Assembly: GCA_905198125.1 (NCBI GenBank) | Contig: CAJKBH010000050.1 | Coordinates: 1 to 17,234 of the forward strand | Source of the DNA: an uncultured Porphyromonadaceae bacterium | GTDB taxonomy: Bacteria > Bacteroidota > Bacteroidia > Bacteroidales > Muribaculaceae | DNA length: 17,234 bases | Reading direction: 5' to 3' | Part shown: positions 6,842 through 15,066 of the stretch, in pieces | Layout of the letters: the number at the start of each line of letters is the position of its first letter | How positions within the stretch are numbered: position 1 is the first letter of the stretch | Translations under genes and position numbers: made by a program | Notes under the pieces: model-generated | Told to the model about the DNA's origin: nothing | Database searches by the model: none | The model's input: only the letters and a program-made list of their open reading frames with translations

Positions 6842-7489
6842 ATGAACGGAAGGACGATAAAGACAGGCATTATATTGCTCGCCGCCATCTGGACGGCGAC
6901 GCTGACGTCGTGCCATAGCTCGAAGAAGGCCGGCGGTGAACCTTTCGGTCCCGCAACAGTCGAGACCATCCATGTGGGTAAAGGCGACAAGTGGGGGCGC
7001 AAGGTGGCTGAAGAAGCGCTGTCGTGGATCGGCACTCCATATAAGTATGCCGGATGCGACAAGAAGGACGGTACGGACTGCTCGGGCATGGTGATGCGCG
7101 TATACGAGGATGTAACCGGCAGCAAGATACCCCGCAATTCTGCCAAGCAGGCCGAGTTCTGCTATAAACTCGACACGAACAAGGTGGAAACCGGCGACCT
7201 TGTATTTTTCGCCACGGGCAAAGACCCGAAGAAAGTGTCTCACGTAGGAATCGTGGTCGACGACAACCGGTTCGTCCATGCATCCTCGTCGAAGGGGGTA
7301 GTGGTGTCGGAACTGAGTCAGCCATATTATCGGCAGAGGCTGCTGATGTTCGGTCGGGTGCCCGGTCATGCCCATGGGCTCGTGTCGGACAATGCCGGTG
7401 CGGATCAGTCGAAGAAGTCGGATGAATCAGTGCTGTCCGACAAACCTGACAAGGCGAAAGAAGAATATCTGGATCCGATTTATTTTTAA
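6842..7489 (+). CDS. NlpC/P60 family lipoprotein, putative peptidoglycan endopeptidase
   Basis: The product is a 215-residue exported cysteine peptidase that would cut peptide stems in the cell wall, usually between gamma-D-Glu and the diamino acid. Residues 1-23 are a lipoprotein signal ending LTSC, with C24 lipidated. Residues about 52-172 are the NlpC/P60 domain, with catalytic C80 in GTDCSG, H134 in SHVGIVV and H146 in FVHASS. PRNSAKQ and the GDLVFF motif (118-123) are also typical. The tail after 175 is charged (Lys, Asp, Ser) and looks disordered. The start at 6842 is the only Met ahead of the signal. The next gene, an FNT channel, begins 32 bases later on the same strand, so the two are probably co-transcribed from the -7 box at 6722-6729. 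Confidence 0.92.
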   Translation: MNGRTIKTGIILLAAIWTATLTSCHSSKKAGGEPFGPATVETIHVGKGDKWGRKVAEEALSWIGTPYKYAGCDKKDGTDCSGMVMRVYEDVTGSKIPRNSAKQAEFCYKLDTNKVETGDLVFFATGKDPKKVSHVGIVVDDNRFVHASSSKGVVVSELSQPYYRQRLLMFGRVPGHAHGLVSDNAGADQSKKSDESVLSDKPDKAKEEYLDPIYF

Positions 7490-7521
7490 TTAAACTAACT
7501 TAACCATTATTTAAATCAAAA

Positions 7522-8151
7522 GTGATTAAGGCAAGAATAATGAGTCCGCTGCTTGCCGGCGTGCTGATAGGCATAGCCGGAGCTGTGTATCTTAATGTGG
7601 GAGGCGTGGTCGGCGCAGCGATGTTTGCGTTCGGACTGATGAGCGTGGTGTGCTGGAAACTCGATCTGTTTACAGGCAAGAGCGGTTTCTGGAGCGGACG
7701 CATGATATGGCGTCTGATACCCGTTCTGTTGCTTAACATCGCCGGAGTGGCGATGGTGGCGCTCACCACCATGAAACCCGAGATGACCGACATGGCCGTA
7801 GGCATAACCGCCAAGCGGTTTGCCACACCTGTGTGGAAGCTGTTCCTGCTGTCCGCCTGCTGCGGATTCATCATGACCACAGCCGTGAAGTTCGGACGCG
7901 AAGGCAACTGGTGGCCCTTGCTGTTCGGAGTGCCTACGTTCATTCTGTGCGGCTTCCCGCACTGCGTGGCCGATATATTCTATTGGACTGTCGCAATGGT
8001 TCAAGGGGAAAGTCTTTGGGCAATATTGCCTGTTTATCTTGTCACGGTCGCCGGCAACTATGCAGGTTGCAACATACCCAGGTTGATTCCCGGCTTCACG
8101 GGAGATCCCGCTCCGAAAGATGCCAAGGAGGAAGCTCCTGAAAGAGCCTGA
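7522..8151 (+). CDS. Short formate/nitrite transporter (FNT) family channel
   Basis: The product is a polytopic inner-membrane channel related to FocA and NirC, which move formate, nitrite or hydrosulfide. The frame opens with GTG at 7522 (MIKARIMSPL). The ATG at 7540 is an equally plausible start. Hydrophobic segments lie at about 8-26, 29-47, 63-82, 104-123, 131-152 and 165-185. Family marks are the first-helix glycines (AGVLIGIAG), KLDLFTGK (46-53, compare ELFTSN in FocA), GFPHCVADIFY (144-154) with H147 at the place of the FocA pore histidine, and GNYAGC (178-183). At about 209 residues it is shorter than typical FNT proteins (about 250-285), mainly in the termini and loops. It follows the NlpC gene by 32 bases. 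The substrate is not predictable. Confidence 0.85.
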   Translation: MIKARIMSPLLAGVLIGIAGAVYLNVGGVVGAAMFAFGLMSVVCWKLDLFTGKSGFWSGRMIWRLIPVLLLNIAGVAMVALTTMKPEMTDMAVGITAKRFATPVWKLFLLSACCGFIMTTAVKFGREGNWWPLLFGVPTFILCGFPHCVADIFYWTVAMVQGESLWAILPVYLVTVAGNYAGCNIPRLIPGFTGDPAPKDAKEEAPERA

Positions 8152-8201
8152 TAACGCCTGTTTAACAGCAGATTCCTCTGATTCCTCTAATTAAAACAAG
8201 A

Positions 8202-8229
8202 CCCCGCAGCACAATCGGATGCTGCGGGG
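8202..8229. terminator. Bidirectional terminator between the FNT and GH94 genes
   Basis: CCCCGCAGCA (8202-8211) and TGCTGCGGGG (8220-8229) form a perfect 10-bp GC-rich stem with an 8-base loop. The flank is moderately T-rich on each strand (GCTTTATATTT on plus, TTGTTTTAATT on minus). It lies between genes converging at 8151 (+) and 8256 (-). Confidence 0.85.
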
Positions 8230-8255
8230 CCTCGCTTTATATTTGCCGGGCCGGG

Positions 8256-10694
8256 TTATCCCATCACGACATCGACGGTATTGTTCGATCCCTCGGGGAA
8301 TACGTTGATGATGTTGCCGGTGACTGGCAGACCGTTTACGGTGATTGACTTCACGCCCTTGCAGACGCCGTCGGGATTCATGACGCGGATGTGGTAGTGG
8401 GCGCCTCGGAACGTGCGGTCCAGCTCATAGCCTTTCATGTCCGACGGAATGCAGGGGTCGATGCGCAATCCGTTGAATTCCGGCTGTATGCCTAATATGT
8501 ACTGCGACACGGTAAGCCAGTTCCAGGCTGCGGTGCCTGTGAGCCATGAGTTCTTGGCCTGGCCCGGATTCGGCGCGTCCTTTCCTGCCGTCATCTGGCT
8601 GTAGACGTATGGCTCCACCTTGTGCAGGTCGCTGTGTTCCTCCACCCACGCCGGAGCAATCTTGGTGTAGTATTCCCATGCACGGTCGCCGTTGCCCACG
8701 ATGGTCTCGGCCACGATGATCCAGGGATTGTTGTGGGCGAAGATGCCGGCGTTCTCCTTATAGCCCGGAGGATAACTCGAGATCTCGCCGTATTCAGGCA
8801 CATACTCGGTGAATGCCGGATTGTTCAGCACTATGCCGTGGGGAGAGTCGAGATGTGTCCTGACCGATTCCAGGGCCCGGTTCACCAATCCTTCTTCCAG
8901 ACCGATTTTGGCCATGGAGCACCAGCCCTGCGACTCGATGAATATCTTGCCTTCCTTATTCTCTTTGGAGCCTACGGGGCGGCCGAAGTAATCGTAAGCG
9001 CGCAGGAACCATTCGCCGTCCCAGCCATGTTTCTTCACAGCCTCGGCCATCGCCTCCACGTGCTGCATGGCTCGATCGTACTCGCGCGTATTGCCTATGG
9101 CCTTGCACAGCTCGGCATACTGCTGGCCGCACATCACGAACTGACCGGCTATCATCAGCGACTCAGCCTTGGAGTCGCCCTTCTTGTTCTCGGTGGTCTG
9201 ATACGACTCGTTCGGATCATTGCTGAAGCAGTTCAGGTTCAGGCAGTCGTTCCAGTCGGCGCGGCCTATCAGGGGCAGCCCGTGAGGTCCGAGGTGAGTG
9301 ATAACGAAGTTGAAGCTGGTGGTGAGGTGTTCCATCAGGGGCACCTCGCTGCCAGGTTTGTTGTCGTAGCTCACAGGTTCGTTCAGGATGGAGAAGTCGC
9401 CTGTCTCCTTGATGTATGCCACCGTGCCGAATACGAGCCACATCGGATCGTCGTTGAAACCGGAGCCGATGTCGTTGTTGCCGCGTTTGGTCAGAGGCTG
9501 GTACTGATGGTAACAGCTGCCGTCGGGGAACTGCGTGGCGGCGATGTCGAGGATGCGCTGTCGGGCGCGCTGGGGAAGCAGATGCACGAATCCCACCAGG
9601 TCCTGACATGAATCGCGGAAGCCCATGCCGCGGCCTATGCCGGATTCGAAGAAGCTGGCGGAACGTGAGAAGCAGAACGTGATCATGCACTGGTACTGGT
9701 TCCAGATGTTGACCATGCGGTCAAGACGGGGTTCCTCGCTCTGCACGTGGTATATGTCCAGCAGACGGTCCCAGTAGTTGCGCAGTTCGCCGAAGGCGCG
9801 CTCCACTTTCTCTACGGTATCGAAACGGTCCATAAGGTCGCGGGCCTTCTTCTTGTTGATTACGCCCTTCGATTCCCACTTCTCGCTGTCGGCGTTCTCA
9901 ACATATCCCAACAGGAACACGAAGTCGCGCGTCTCGCCGGGTTTCAGCTCCACGTTGATGCAATGAGCGGCTATCGGGCTCCATCCGTGAGCGATGGAAT
10001 TGGTGCACTTACCGGCTGCGACGGCATCGGGAGTGTCAAAGCCGTTGTAAAGTCCTAAGAATGACTCGCGGTCGGTGTCGAAGCTGTCGACAGGGCAGTT
10101 CACCGTGTAGAAGTCGTAATGGTTGCGGCGTTCGCGGTATTCGGTCTTGTGGTATATTGTCGAGCCGTCAATCTCGACCTCGCCCGTAGAGAAATTGCGC
10201 TGAAAATTCTCCATGTCGGTCTGCGCGTTCCACAGACACCATTCAATGAAGCTGAACAGCTTCACGTTTTTGGTGCTGTCCGAACGGTTGGTCAGGGTGA
10301 GACGGCACACCTCGGCGTTGGTCTTCAACGGGTCGAAGAACAGGGTGGAGCATTCCAGACCGTTCTTGATGCCCGAGATACGCGTATAGCCAAGGCCATG
10401 ACGGCACTCGTACTTGTCCAGGGGAGTCTTGCATGGTTTCCACGAGGGATTCCAGGTCACGTCGCCATCCTTGATGTAGAAGTAGCGGCCTCCGGCATCC
10501 ATCGGCACTCCGTTGTAACGGTAGCGCGTCAGACGGCGAAATTTGGCATCCTTGTAGAAGCAGTAGCCTCCGGCAAAATTGGAAATCAGGGAAAAGAAAT
10601 CCTCGTTGCCCAGATAGTTGATCCAAGGCCAGGGTGTGACCGGATTCGTGATGACGTATTCGCGCGCGGCGTCGTCGAAATATCCGAATTTCAT
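8256..10694 (-). CDS. GH94 cellobiose phosphorylase
   Basis: The enzyme cleaves cellobiose with phosphate in the cytoplasm to give alpha-glucose 1-phosphate and glucose, saving ATP relative to hydrolysis. With the start at 10694 it has 812 residues, matching known cellobiose phosphorylases (about 810-825). The N-terminus (MKFGYFDDAAREYVITNP, then TPWPWINYLG and AGGYCFYKDAKFRRLTRYRYN) closely resembles the Cellulomonas and Clostridium enzymes. GMGFRDSCQDL (356-366) is a family signature, and D483 in ADWNDCLN is the expected general acid. No signal peptide is present. The frame extends to 10760, but that start overlaps the predicted -7 box at 10758-10765, so 10694 is preferred. Specificity for cellobiose over cellobionate or laminaribiose is likely from the overall resemblance but not proven. 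It is divergent from uxuA. Confidence 0.92.
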   Translation of the reverse strand: MKFGYFDDAAREYVITNPVTPWPWINYLGNEDFFSLISNFAGGYCFYKDAKFRRLTRYRYNGVPMDAGGRYFYIKDGDVTWNPSWKPCKTPLDKYECRHGLGYTRISGIKNGLECSTLFFDPLKTNAEVCRLTLTNRSDSTKNVKLFSFIEWCLWNAQTDMENFQRNFSTGEVEIDGSTIYHKTEYRERRNHYDFYTVNCPVDSFDTDRESFLGLYNGFDTPDAVAAGKCTNSIAHGWSPIAAHCINVELKPGETRDFVFLLGYVENADSEKWESKGVINKKKARDLMDRFDTVEKVERAFGELRNYWDRLLDIYHVQSEEPRLDRMVNIWNQYQCMITFCFSRSASFFESGIGRGMGFRDSCQDLVGFVHLLPQRARQRILDIAATQFPDGSCYHQYQPLTKRGNNDIGSGFNDDPMWLVFGTVAYIKETGDFSILNEPVSYDNKPGSEVPLMEHLTTSFNFVITHLGPHGLPLIGRADWNDCLNLNCFSNDPNESYQTTENKKGDSKAESLMIAGQFVMCGQQYAELCKAIGNTREYDRAMQHVEAMAEAVKKHGWDGEWFLRAYDYFGRPVGSKENKEGKIFIESQGWCSMAKIGLEEGLVNRALESVRTHLDSPHGIVLNNPAFTEYVPEYGEISSYPPGYKENAGIFAHNNPWIIVAETIVGNGDRAWEYYTKIAPAWVEEHSDLHKVEPYVYSQMTAGKDAPNPGQAKNSWLTGTAAWNWLTVSQYILGIQPEFNGLRIDPCIPSDMKGYELDRTFRGAHYHIRVMNPDGVCKGVKSITVNGLPVTGNIINVFPEGSNNTVDVVMG

Positions 10695-10757
10695 ATATGC
10701 AGTGTTTTGTTTATTTCGGGTTTGTGCGTTTGAGGGTGGGTTATATCCTTCACCCCA

Positions 10758-10765
10758 CAAAATTA
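10758..10765 (-). promoter_or_regulatory. -7 promoter box of the GH94 gene
   Basis: On the minus strand this reads TAATTTTG, a full match to TAnnTTTG. The expected start near 10754 gives a leader of about 60 bases to the ATG at 10694. No good -33 element is seen. The box position argues against the longer upstream start codon at 10760. Confidence 0.6.
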
Positions 10766-10801
10766 ATATATTCGGAGGAATTTAAGAAATGATTTTCGAT
10801 A

Positions 10802-10811
10802 TTGTTAACAA
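10802..10811. promoter_or_regulatory. Palindrome TTGTTAACAA in the GH94/uxuA divergent gap
   Basis: TTGTTAACAA is a perfect 10-bp palindrome. About 30 bases further on, TTGTATGGTAACAA (10843-10856) repeats the two half-sites with wider spacing. Both lie between the divergent GH94 and uxuA genes and could be operator sites for one shared regulator. Confidence 0.35.
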
Positions 10812-10906
10812 ATAGATACTAAACTGCAACGATTATTACGTTTTGTATGGTAACAAGTGGAGATAAGAGCGTAATAAATAATAAAATTAAGACACAATAA
10901 CGATAT

Positions 10907-12067
10907 ATGGAAAAGACGTGGCGGTGGTTCGGACCGAACGACAGGATAACCCTTGATATGCTGCGCCAGATAGGCGTGGAGGGAATCGTTACCTCCTTGC
11001 ATCACATTCCCAACGGGGAGGTGTGGCCCTTAGAGGAGGTGACGAAAATGCGCGACTACATCAGCAGCCACGGTTTGCGCTGGAGCGTGGTGGAGAGTCT
11101 GCCGGTCAGCGAATCGATCAAATATGCAGGCCCGGACCGTGACTCCCTGATAGAGAATTACAAGGAGTCGCTTGCCAATCTTGGAAAGGCCGGCGTAAAG
11201 ACCGTGTGCTATAACTTCATGCCCGTTCTGGATTGGGCGCGTACGGATCTGGAGTATCCCAACCCCGACGGTACGTCCAATCTGTATTTCAGCCGTGCCG
11301 AGTTCGCTTATTTCGACATCTACATTGTGAAGCGCCCTAACGCCGAGGCCGACTGGGACGCCGACACCCTGAAACGTGTGGAGGAACTTAAGAAGAACAT
11401 GGATGCCGAGGGGGAGCAGCGACTTGTCGACAACATCATCGTCAAGACTCAGGGTTTCGTCAACGGCAATATTTCGGAGAACGACCTGAACCCCGTGCAG
11501 AAGTTCCGCGAACTGTTGGATCTCTACAAAGGTATCGGTGCCGAGCAGCTACGCGAGAACATGAAGTATTTCCTGGAGGCCATCATGCCGGTATGTGATG
11601 AATACGGCATCGACATGTGCGTGCATCCCGACGATCCACCGTTGCAGATACTCGGCCTTCCGCGCATCGTTACCTGCGACGCCGACATCAAGGCGTTTCT
11701 TGATGCCGTGCCCAATCCACATAACGGCCTGGCGTTCTGTGCCGGATCGCTGAGTGCCGGAGCACACAACGATGTGGTGGACCTGGCCCGCAAGTATGCC
11801 GACCGCACGCATTTCGTCCATGCCCGAATATGCAGGGTGCTACCCGACGGCGACTTCAAGGAATCGTCGCATCTTGACCCCAGGCTGATAGAGATAGTCC
11901 GCATATTCGAGACCCGTCGTCCCGGAGTGCCGATGCGCGTGGACCACGCCCCATTGATGTTAGGCGACGAGAAGATGGGCTACAATGCCGGCTATTCCTT
12001 CCACGGTCGCATGCTGGCCTTAGGCATGATAAGCGGCGTGATGGCCACGGTCGACACGGAATCATAA
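10907..12067 (+). CDS. uxuA: Mannonate dehydratase UxuA
   Basis: The enzyme dehydrates D-mannonate to 2-keto-3-deoxy-D-gluconate (EC 4.2.1.8), a step of glucuronate breakdown in the cytoplasm. The 386-residue length fits the family (E. coli UxuA has about 394). The N-terminus (TWRWFGPNDRITLDMLRQIGVEGIVTSLHHIPNGEVW) is characteristic. Likely metal-site and active-site motifs of the TIM barrel are MCVHPDDPP (237-245), LAFCAGSLSAG (275-285), HFVHAR (302-307) and RVDHAPLM (344-351). The first Met at 10907 matches the family start. It is followed after 258 bases by an SDR oxidoreductase that probably supplies mannonate from fructuronate. The isomerase UxaC and a regulator are not in the window. 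Confidence 0.95.
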   Translation: MEKTWRWFGPNDRITLDMLRQIGVEGIVTSLHHIPNGEVWPLEEVTKMRDYISSHGLRWSVVESLPVSESIKYAGPDRDSLIENYKESLANLGKAGVKTVCYNFMPVLDWARTDLEYPNPDGTSNLYFSRAEFAYFDIYIVKRPNAEADWDADTLKRVEELKKNMDAEGEQRLVDNIIVKTQGFVNGNISENDLNPVQKFRELLDLYKGIGAEQLRENMKYFLEAIMPVCDEYGIDMCVHPDDPPLQILGLPRIVTCDADIKAFLDAVPNPHNGLAFCAGSLSAGAHNDVVDLARKYADRTHFVHARICRVLPDGDFKESSHLDPRLIEIVRIFETRRPGVPMRVDHAPLMLGDEKMGYNAGYSFHGRMLALGMISGVMATVDTES

Positions 12068-12325
12068 ATTAACACATAATCAGGATTTATCACAAATTCT
12101 GCTTGCGCAGGAGCAGGAACATACACAGAATACTTCTGTGAAAATTCCCGTTGCCGTCAATGACGGCTCTGTGCCACGGCCGAGTCTGGCCCGAAGCGAC
12201 GTATAAGAAAAAGTTCTGTGCCGTTCTGTCAGTTCTGTGCGGATGCGCAGCATCCGAATAGTTCTGTGAGTCTGATTTCTTTTAATTCCATCATGAGAAC
12301 TTGCGAAACTTGAATTAACAAATAT
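12068..12325. other. 258-base uxuA-SDR intergenic region rich in palindromes
   Basis: No coding sequence is apparent. The region holds CACAGAA-TAC-TTCTGTG (12124-12140), GCCGTCA-A-TGACGGC (12153-12167), GGATGC-GCA-GCATCC (12241-12255) and repeated TTCTGTG or TTCTGTC words at 12134, 12214, 12224, 12233 and 12262, plus CTCTGTG at 12167. It ends with copy 2 of the bipartite element. None of the stems is followed by a clear T-tract, so it does not look like a simple terminator. Confidence 0.75.
12260..12295 (+). repeat. Bipartite intergenic element, copy 2
   Basis: AGTTCTGTGA (12260-12269), 13 unconserved bases, TAATTCCA (12283-12290), one base and CATG (12292-12295). The order, spacing and strand are the same as at 21-56. 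It lies 30 bases ahead of the SDR gene. Confidence 0.5.
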
Positions 12326-13138
12326 ATGAACGAACTTTTTTCAGTCAAGGACAAGGTGGTTGTCATCACCGGAGGCACCGGAGTGTTGGGTGCCTGCATA
12401 GGGGAGTACTTAGCGCTGGAAGGCGCCAAGGTGGTGATAATGGGTCGCCGCAAGGATGAGGGCGACAAGATTGTGAGCGAAATCCACGCCAAGGGAGGCG
12501 AGGCCATGTTCCTCACCACCGACGTGATGAACGAGAACGTGGTGCGTCGTAACTGCGAGGACATTTTAGCCAAATACGGCAAGGTCGATGCGCTGCTTAA
12601 CGCCGCCGGCGGCAATATGCCCGGCGCGACCATCGCCCCCGACAAGACATTCTTCGACCTGAGGGTTGAGGAATTTTCAAGGGTCCTTGACCTTAACCTG
12701 ATCGGCACCGTCATCCCCACACAGATATTCCTGGAACCTATGGTGAAAGCCGGTAAGGGAGCGATAGTCAATTTCTCGTCGATGGCAGCGTTCCGGCCCA
12801 TGACGCGCGTGTGCGGTTACGCAGCCGCCAAGGCCGGCATCAGCAATTTCACCGCTTTCCTGGCCAACGAAGTGGCAACTAAGTTCACCTCGGGCATACG
12901 TGTCAACGCCATAGCGCCGGGCTTCTTCCTGACCAACCAGAACCGTGCGTTGCTCACCAATTCCGACGGCAGCCTGACGCAGCGCGGCGAGGACGTGATA
13001 CGCCAGACGCCCTTCAAGCGCTTCGGCAATCCCGAGGAACTGTGCGGCACCATCCAGTATCTGATTTCCGACGCCTCCTCATTCGTCACCGGCACCGTCG
13101 CCGTCGTAGACGGCGGCTTCAACGCCTTCGCCATGTAA
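12326..13138 (+). CDS. SDR-family oxidoreductase, probable fructuronate reductase (D-mannonate oxidoreductase)
   Basis: The product is a 270-residue short-chain dehydrogenase. Its likely reaction, inferred mainly from its position behind uxuA, is NAD(P)H-dependent reduction of D-fructuronate to D-mannonate. B. subtilis uses an SDR protein (YjmF/UxuB) for this step, unlike the long-chain enzyme UxuB of E. coli. The Rossmann glycine motif is TGGTGVLG (15-22), followed by NAAGG (92-96), the catalytic serine at S151 or S152, and Y165-x-x-x-K169. NAIAPGFFLTNQN (194-206) and the C-terminal GTVAVVDGGF are standard for the classical SDR group. An Arg pair (41-42) after the second beta strand might favour NADP(H). 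The gap from uxuA is large and repeat-filled, so it may have its own promoter. I saw no -7 box. Confidence 0.85.
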   Translation: MNELFSVKDKVVVITGGTGVLGACIGEYLALEGAKVVIMGRRKDEGDKIVSEIHAKGGEAMFLTTDVMNENVVRRNCEDILAKYGKVDALLNAAGGNMPGATIAPDKTFFDLRVEEFSRVLDLNLIGTVIPTQIFLEPMVKAGKGAIVNFSSMAAFRPMTRVCGYAAAKAGISNFTAFLANEVATKFTSGIRVNAIAPGFFLTNQNRALLTNSDGSLTQRGEDVIRQTPFKRFGNPEELCGTIQYLISDASSFVTGTVAVVDGGFNAFAM

Positions 13139-13186
13139 CCCCCGGCATTACCCCTTTATTAGCGTCGGAACAATACTACATAGAAA

Positions 13187-13229
13187 AGCGAGCTTCGGAT
13201 CCAACGCACAGTTGGTGCCGAAGCTCGCT
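13187..13229. terminator. Terminator between the SDR and leucine-rich-repeat genes
   Basis: AGCGAGCTTCGG (13187-13198) pairs perfectly with CCGAAGCTCGCT (13218-13229). An inner stem, CCAAC (13201-13205) with GTTGG (13211-13215), is separated from it by two-base internal loops. The minus strand continues with TTTTCTATG, so it best terminates minus-strand transcripts from the gene ending at 13375. It may also act after the SDR gene. Confidence 0.75.
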
Positions 13230-13374
13230 GTATTAGTTAGCGATTAATTCGCCTATGCTCGTTGAGCTAAAGGTTGAAGCCTTCCGGTCGAAAACTCAGG
13301 CTCGATTCTTCGCGAGTGAAGCGCTAAAGCGATGACACGAAAGTTCGGAGGCGGTGCTGGAACTCCGTAATCAG

Positions 13375-14937
13375 TTATTTGTAGATATATTTCTTCCCAT
13401 TATGGATATAGATAGTTCCCGGAATTAGCGTGTTAACCTTTCTTCCGAACAAATCGTAGTAATCACCATTATCTTCTTTTCCATCAATTACGACACTGTC
13501 TATACCGGAAGATGGGAAATTGTCGGTTTCTATGAAATTCGTGAAGTAATTCCAGCCCCACGCATTGCGGTATAAATCCGCAGAACCAATAGGAACATAT
13601 ACAAGAGTCTCCTGTGGGGTTCGGTTGACAAAATCATCGCCATAATCCCCAAATGGCGTCGAGCCGGGATTGAGTTCGCTGTCTATGCAGACCGGCGGTA
13701 TTTTGGCTGCACAATAGATACTCTTTACGTTTTTCCAGTATTCGCAACTTTCCGCTCCCAAAGTTTCTAATGAGGAAGGGAAATAGATCGTTTCCAATCC
13801 CTTGCAATAGTACAGGCCCTCGAGTCCTATAGATTTCAAATTGGATGAAAGTTTAAGTTCCTGAAGCTTACCGCACTGCCAGAAGGCTCTGTCCCCAATT
13901 TCCACAATGCTGTTCGGCATTATGAATTCTGTAAGTTCGATACAGTTGTCAACAAAGCTTTCTGGAATTATTGTCAGACCTTCAGGAAAACGAACTTTTT
14001 CAAGTTCATAGTTTAACGCAAAATGATCAGTACCCGGGAAGGATTGACATGAATTCGGCAGTATTGCCTCCTTTAAACGAGTCGCATAGAAAGCTGCATC
14101 ACCGATTTCCTCCAGTCCATCGGGGAAATTACATTCTGTGATTTTAGTGGAGAAGAATGCGCCGCCATTGATCTTTTTCAAAGTTGTCGGCAGGATAACC
14201 TTGCCGGTCAATGATTTACAATTAACGAATGCCATGTATCCAATTTCTTCCACTCCCTCTGGAATAACAAGAGGGTTGACATTCAAACTGATGCAGTCCG
14301 AAAAACATCTTCTTTTGATTGCTTTTAAAGACGTAGGGAAGTTTACATCTTCAAGCTCAATGGCGTAACAGAATGCCCCTTCACCTATCTCCACCAACCC
14401 CTCGGGAAGTATGACTCTGCGAAGTGGAATACAATCTATATACTCGGATCCGGGAGTATATTGCTCCGACTGATACCAAAAAGCATTTTTTGGTATTTGA
14501 TTGTCCGCTATCTGTGCATATTCAAGATTGGCTACAGTCAACCCTCCGTAGAAACTGCTGCTCCAGATTGTATGAAAATCCGCCGCATTGATTGGCCCAC
14601 GCACCACAAGCGAGTCAATATCGTTTATTTCATCTCCAAGTACTGATTCAAGAGTCCCGGATTTTGTAAGTGTAACATCTTTGAATTTCACCTCGGAATG
14701 AGGTTGATTCATGACCCTCGCATCTCGAGGAAGGTTCTCAAAACTATTGCCGGCATCATCCATTCCTGATTCTACAACAGGGATGACATTCCTTTTGTGT
14801 GATGACTTAGAGATGTCGCCTAAAGGTATGTAATCATACTTGTGAGCAGAGGCCCCGGTAGTGCTCGTATCTGCTAATAGTCTTAAAGGTAAGAGAATCA
14901 ACAGACATACGAATGATTTGAGTATTCGATTTTCCAT
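13375..14937 (-). CDS. Secreted BspA-type leucine-rich-repeat protein
   Basis: With the start at 14937 the product has 520 residues and opens with a signal peptide (1-22, cleavage after LLA). Residues about 165-415 are LRR_5 repeats with the recurring pattern LPxGLxEIGxxAFxxCxxLxxVxFP. Next come YCAAKIPPVC (408-417) and LVYVPIGSADLYRNAWGW (445-462), which often close such repeat regions in Bacteroidales. The tail (492-520: YDLFGRKVN...IYIHNGKKYIYK) resembles the short C-terminal domain of many secreted Bacteroidales proteins, so surface sorting is possible but unproven. BspA-like proteins are often adhesins. An in-frame ATG at 15030 would put 31 polar residues before the signal, so it is less likely, though the heptamer repeat ends directly upstream of it. 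It is preceded by a perfect -7 box at 15067-15074. Confidence 0.85.
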   Translation of the reverse strand: MENRILKSFVCLLILLPLRLLADTSTTGASAHKYDYIPLGDISKSSHKRNVIPVVESGMDDAGNSFENLPRDARVMNQPHSEVKFKDVTLTKSGTLESVLGDEINDIDSLVVRGPINAADFHTIWSSSFYGGLTVANLEYAQIADNQIPKNAFWYQSEQYTPGSEYIDCIPLRRVILPEGLVEIGEGAFCYAIELEDVNFPTSLKAIKRRCFSDCISLNVNPLVIPEGVEEIGYMAFVNCKSLTGKVILPTTLKKINGGAFFSTKITECNFPDGLEEIGDAAFYATRLKEAILPNSCQSFPGTDHFALNYELEKVRFPEGLTIIPESFVDNCIELTEFIMPNSIVEIGDRAFWQCGKLQELKLSSNLKSIGLEGLYYCKGLETIYFPSSLETLGAESCEYWKNVKSIYCAAKIPPVCIDSELNPGSTPFGDYGDDFVNRTPQETLVYVPIGSADLYRNAWGWNYFTNFIETDNFPSSGIDSVVIDGKEDNGDYYDLFGRKVNTLIPGTIYIHNGKKYIYK

Positions 14938-15030
14938 TTGCCAATATGTTTGTACACGACCACGCTCCCGGCAATAATCTTTTATCGCCGAGAGATCAAT
15001 ATTTTGGTCGTATGAGTTTAACTGCGCCAT

Positions 15031-15064
15031 AAGGTATAAGGTATAAGGATAAGGTATAAGGTAT
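15031..15064. repeat. Heptamer tandem repeat AAGGTAT
   Basis: There are five units in a row: AAGGTAT, AAGGTAT, AAGGAT (one base short), AAGGTAT and AAGGTAT. They lie in the leader of the leucine-rich-repeat gene, between its -7 box (15067-15074) and its coding sequence, directly upstream of the alternative ATG at 15030. Confidence 0.9.
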
Positions 15065-15066
15065 TA

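Noticed and set aside
8622..9611. Long plus-strand open frame of 329 codons inside the GH94 gene
   Set aside because: It is antisense to a gene with clear family motifs throughout. Its product has no recognisable domain and reflects the strong codon bias of the real gene.
12229..12801. 190-codon minus-strand frame over the start of the SDR gene
   Set aside because: It lies antisense to the Rossmann-fold region of a well-supported gene and crosses the palindrome-rich gap. The Ser/Thr/Leu-rich product looks like an antisense artefact.
13230..13374. Possible RNA gene between the terminator and the LRR gene
   Set aside because: No tRNA-like cloverleaf or other known RNA fold was recognised, and no promoter was seen.
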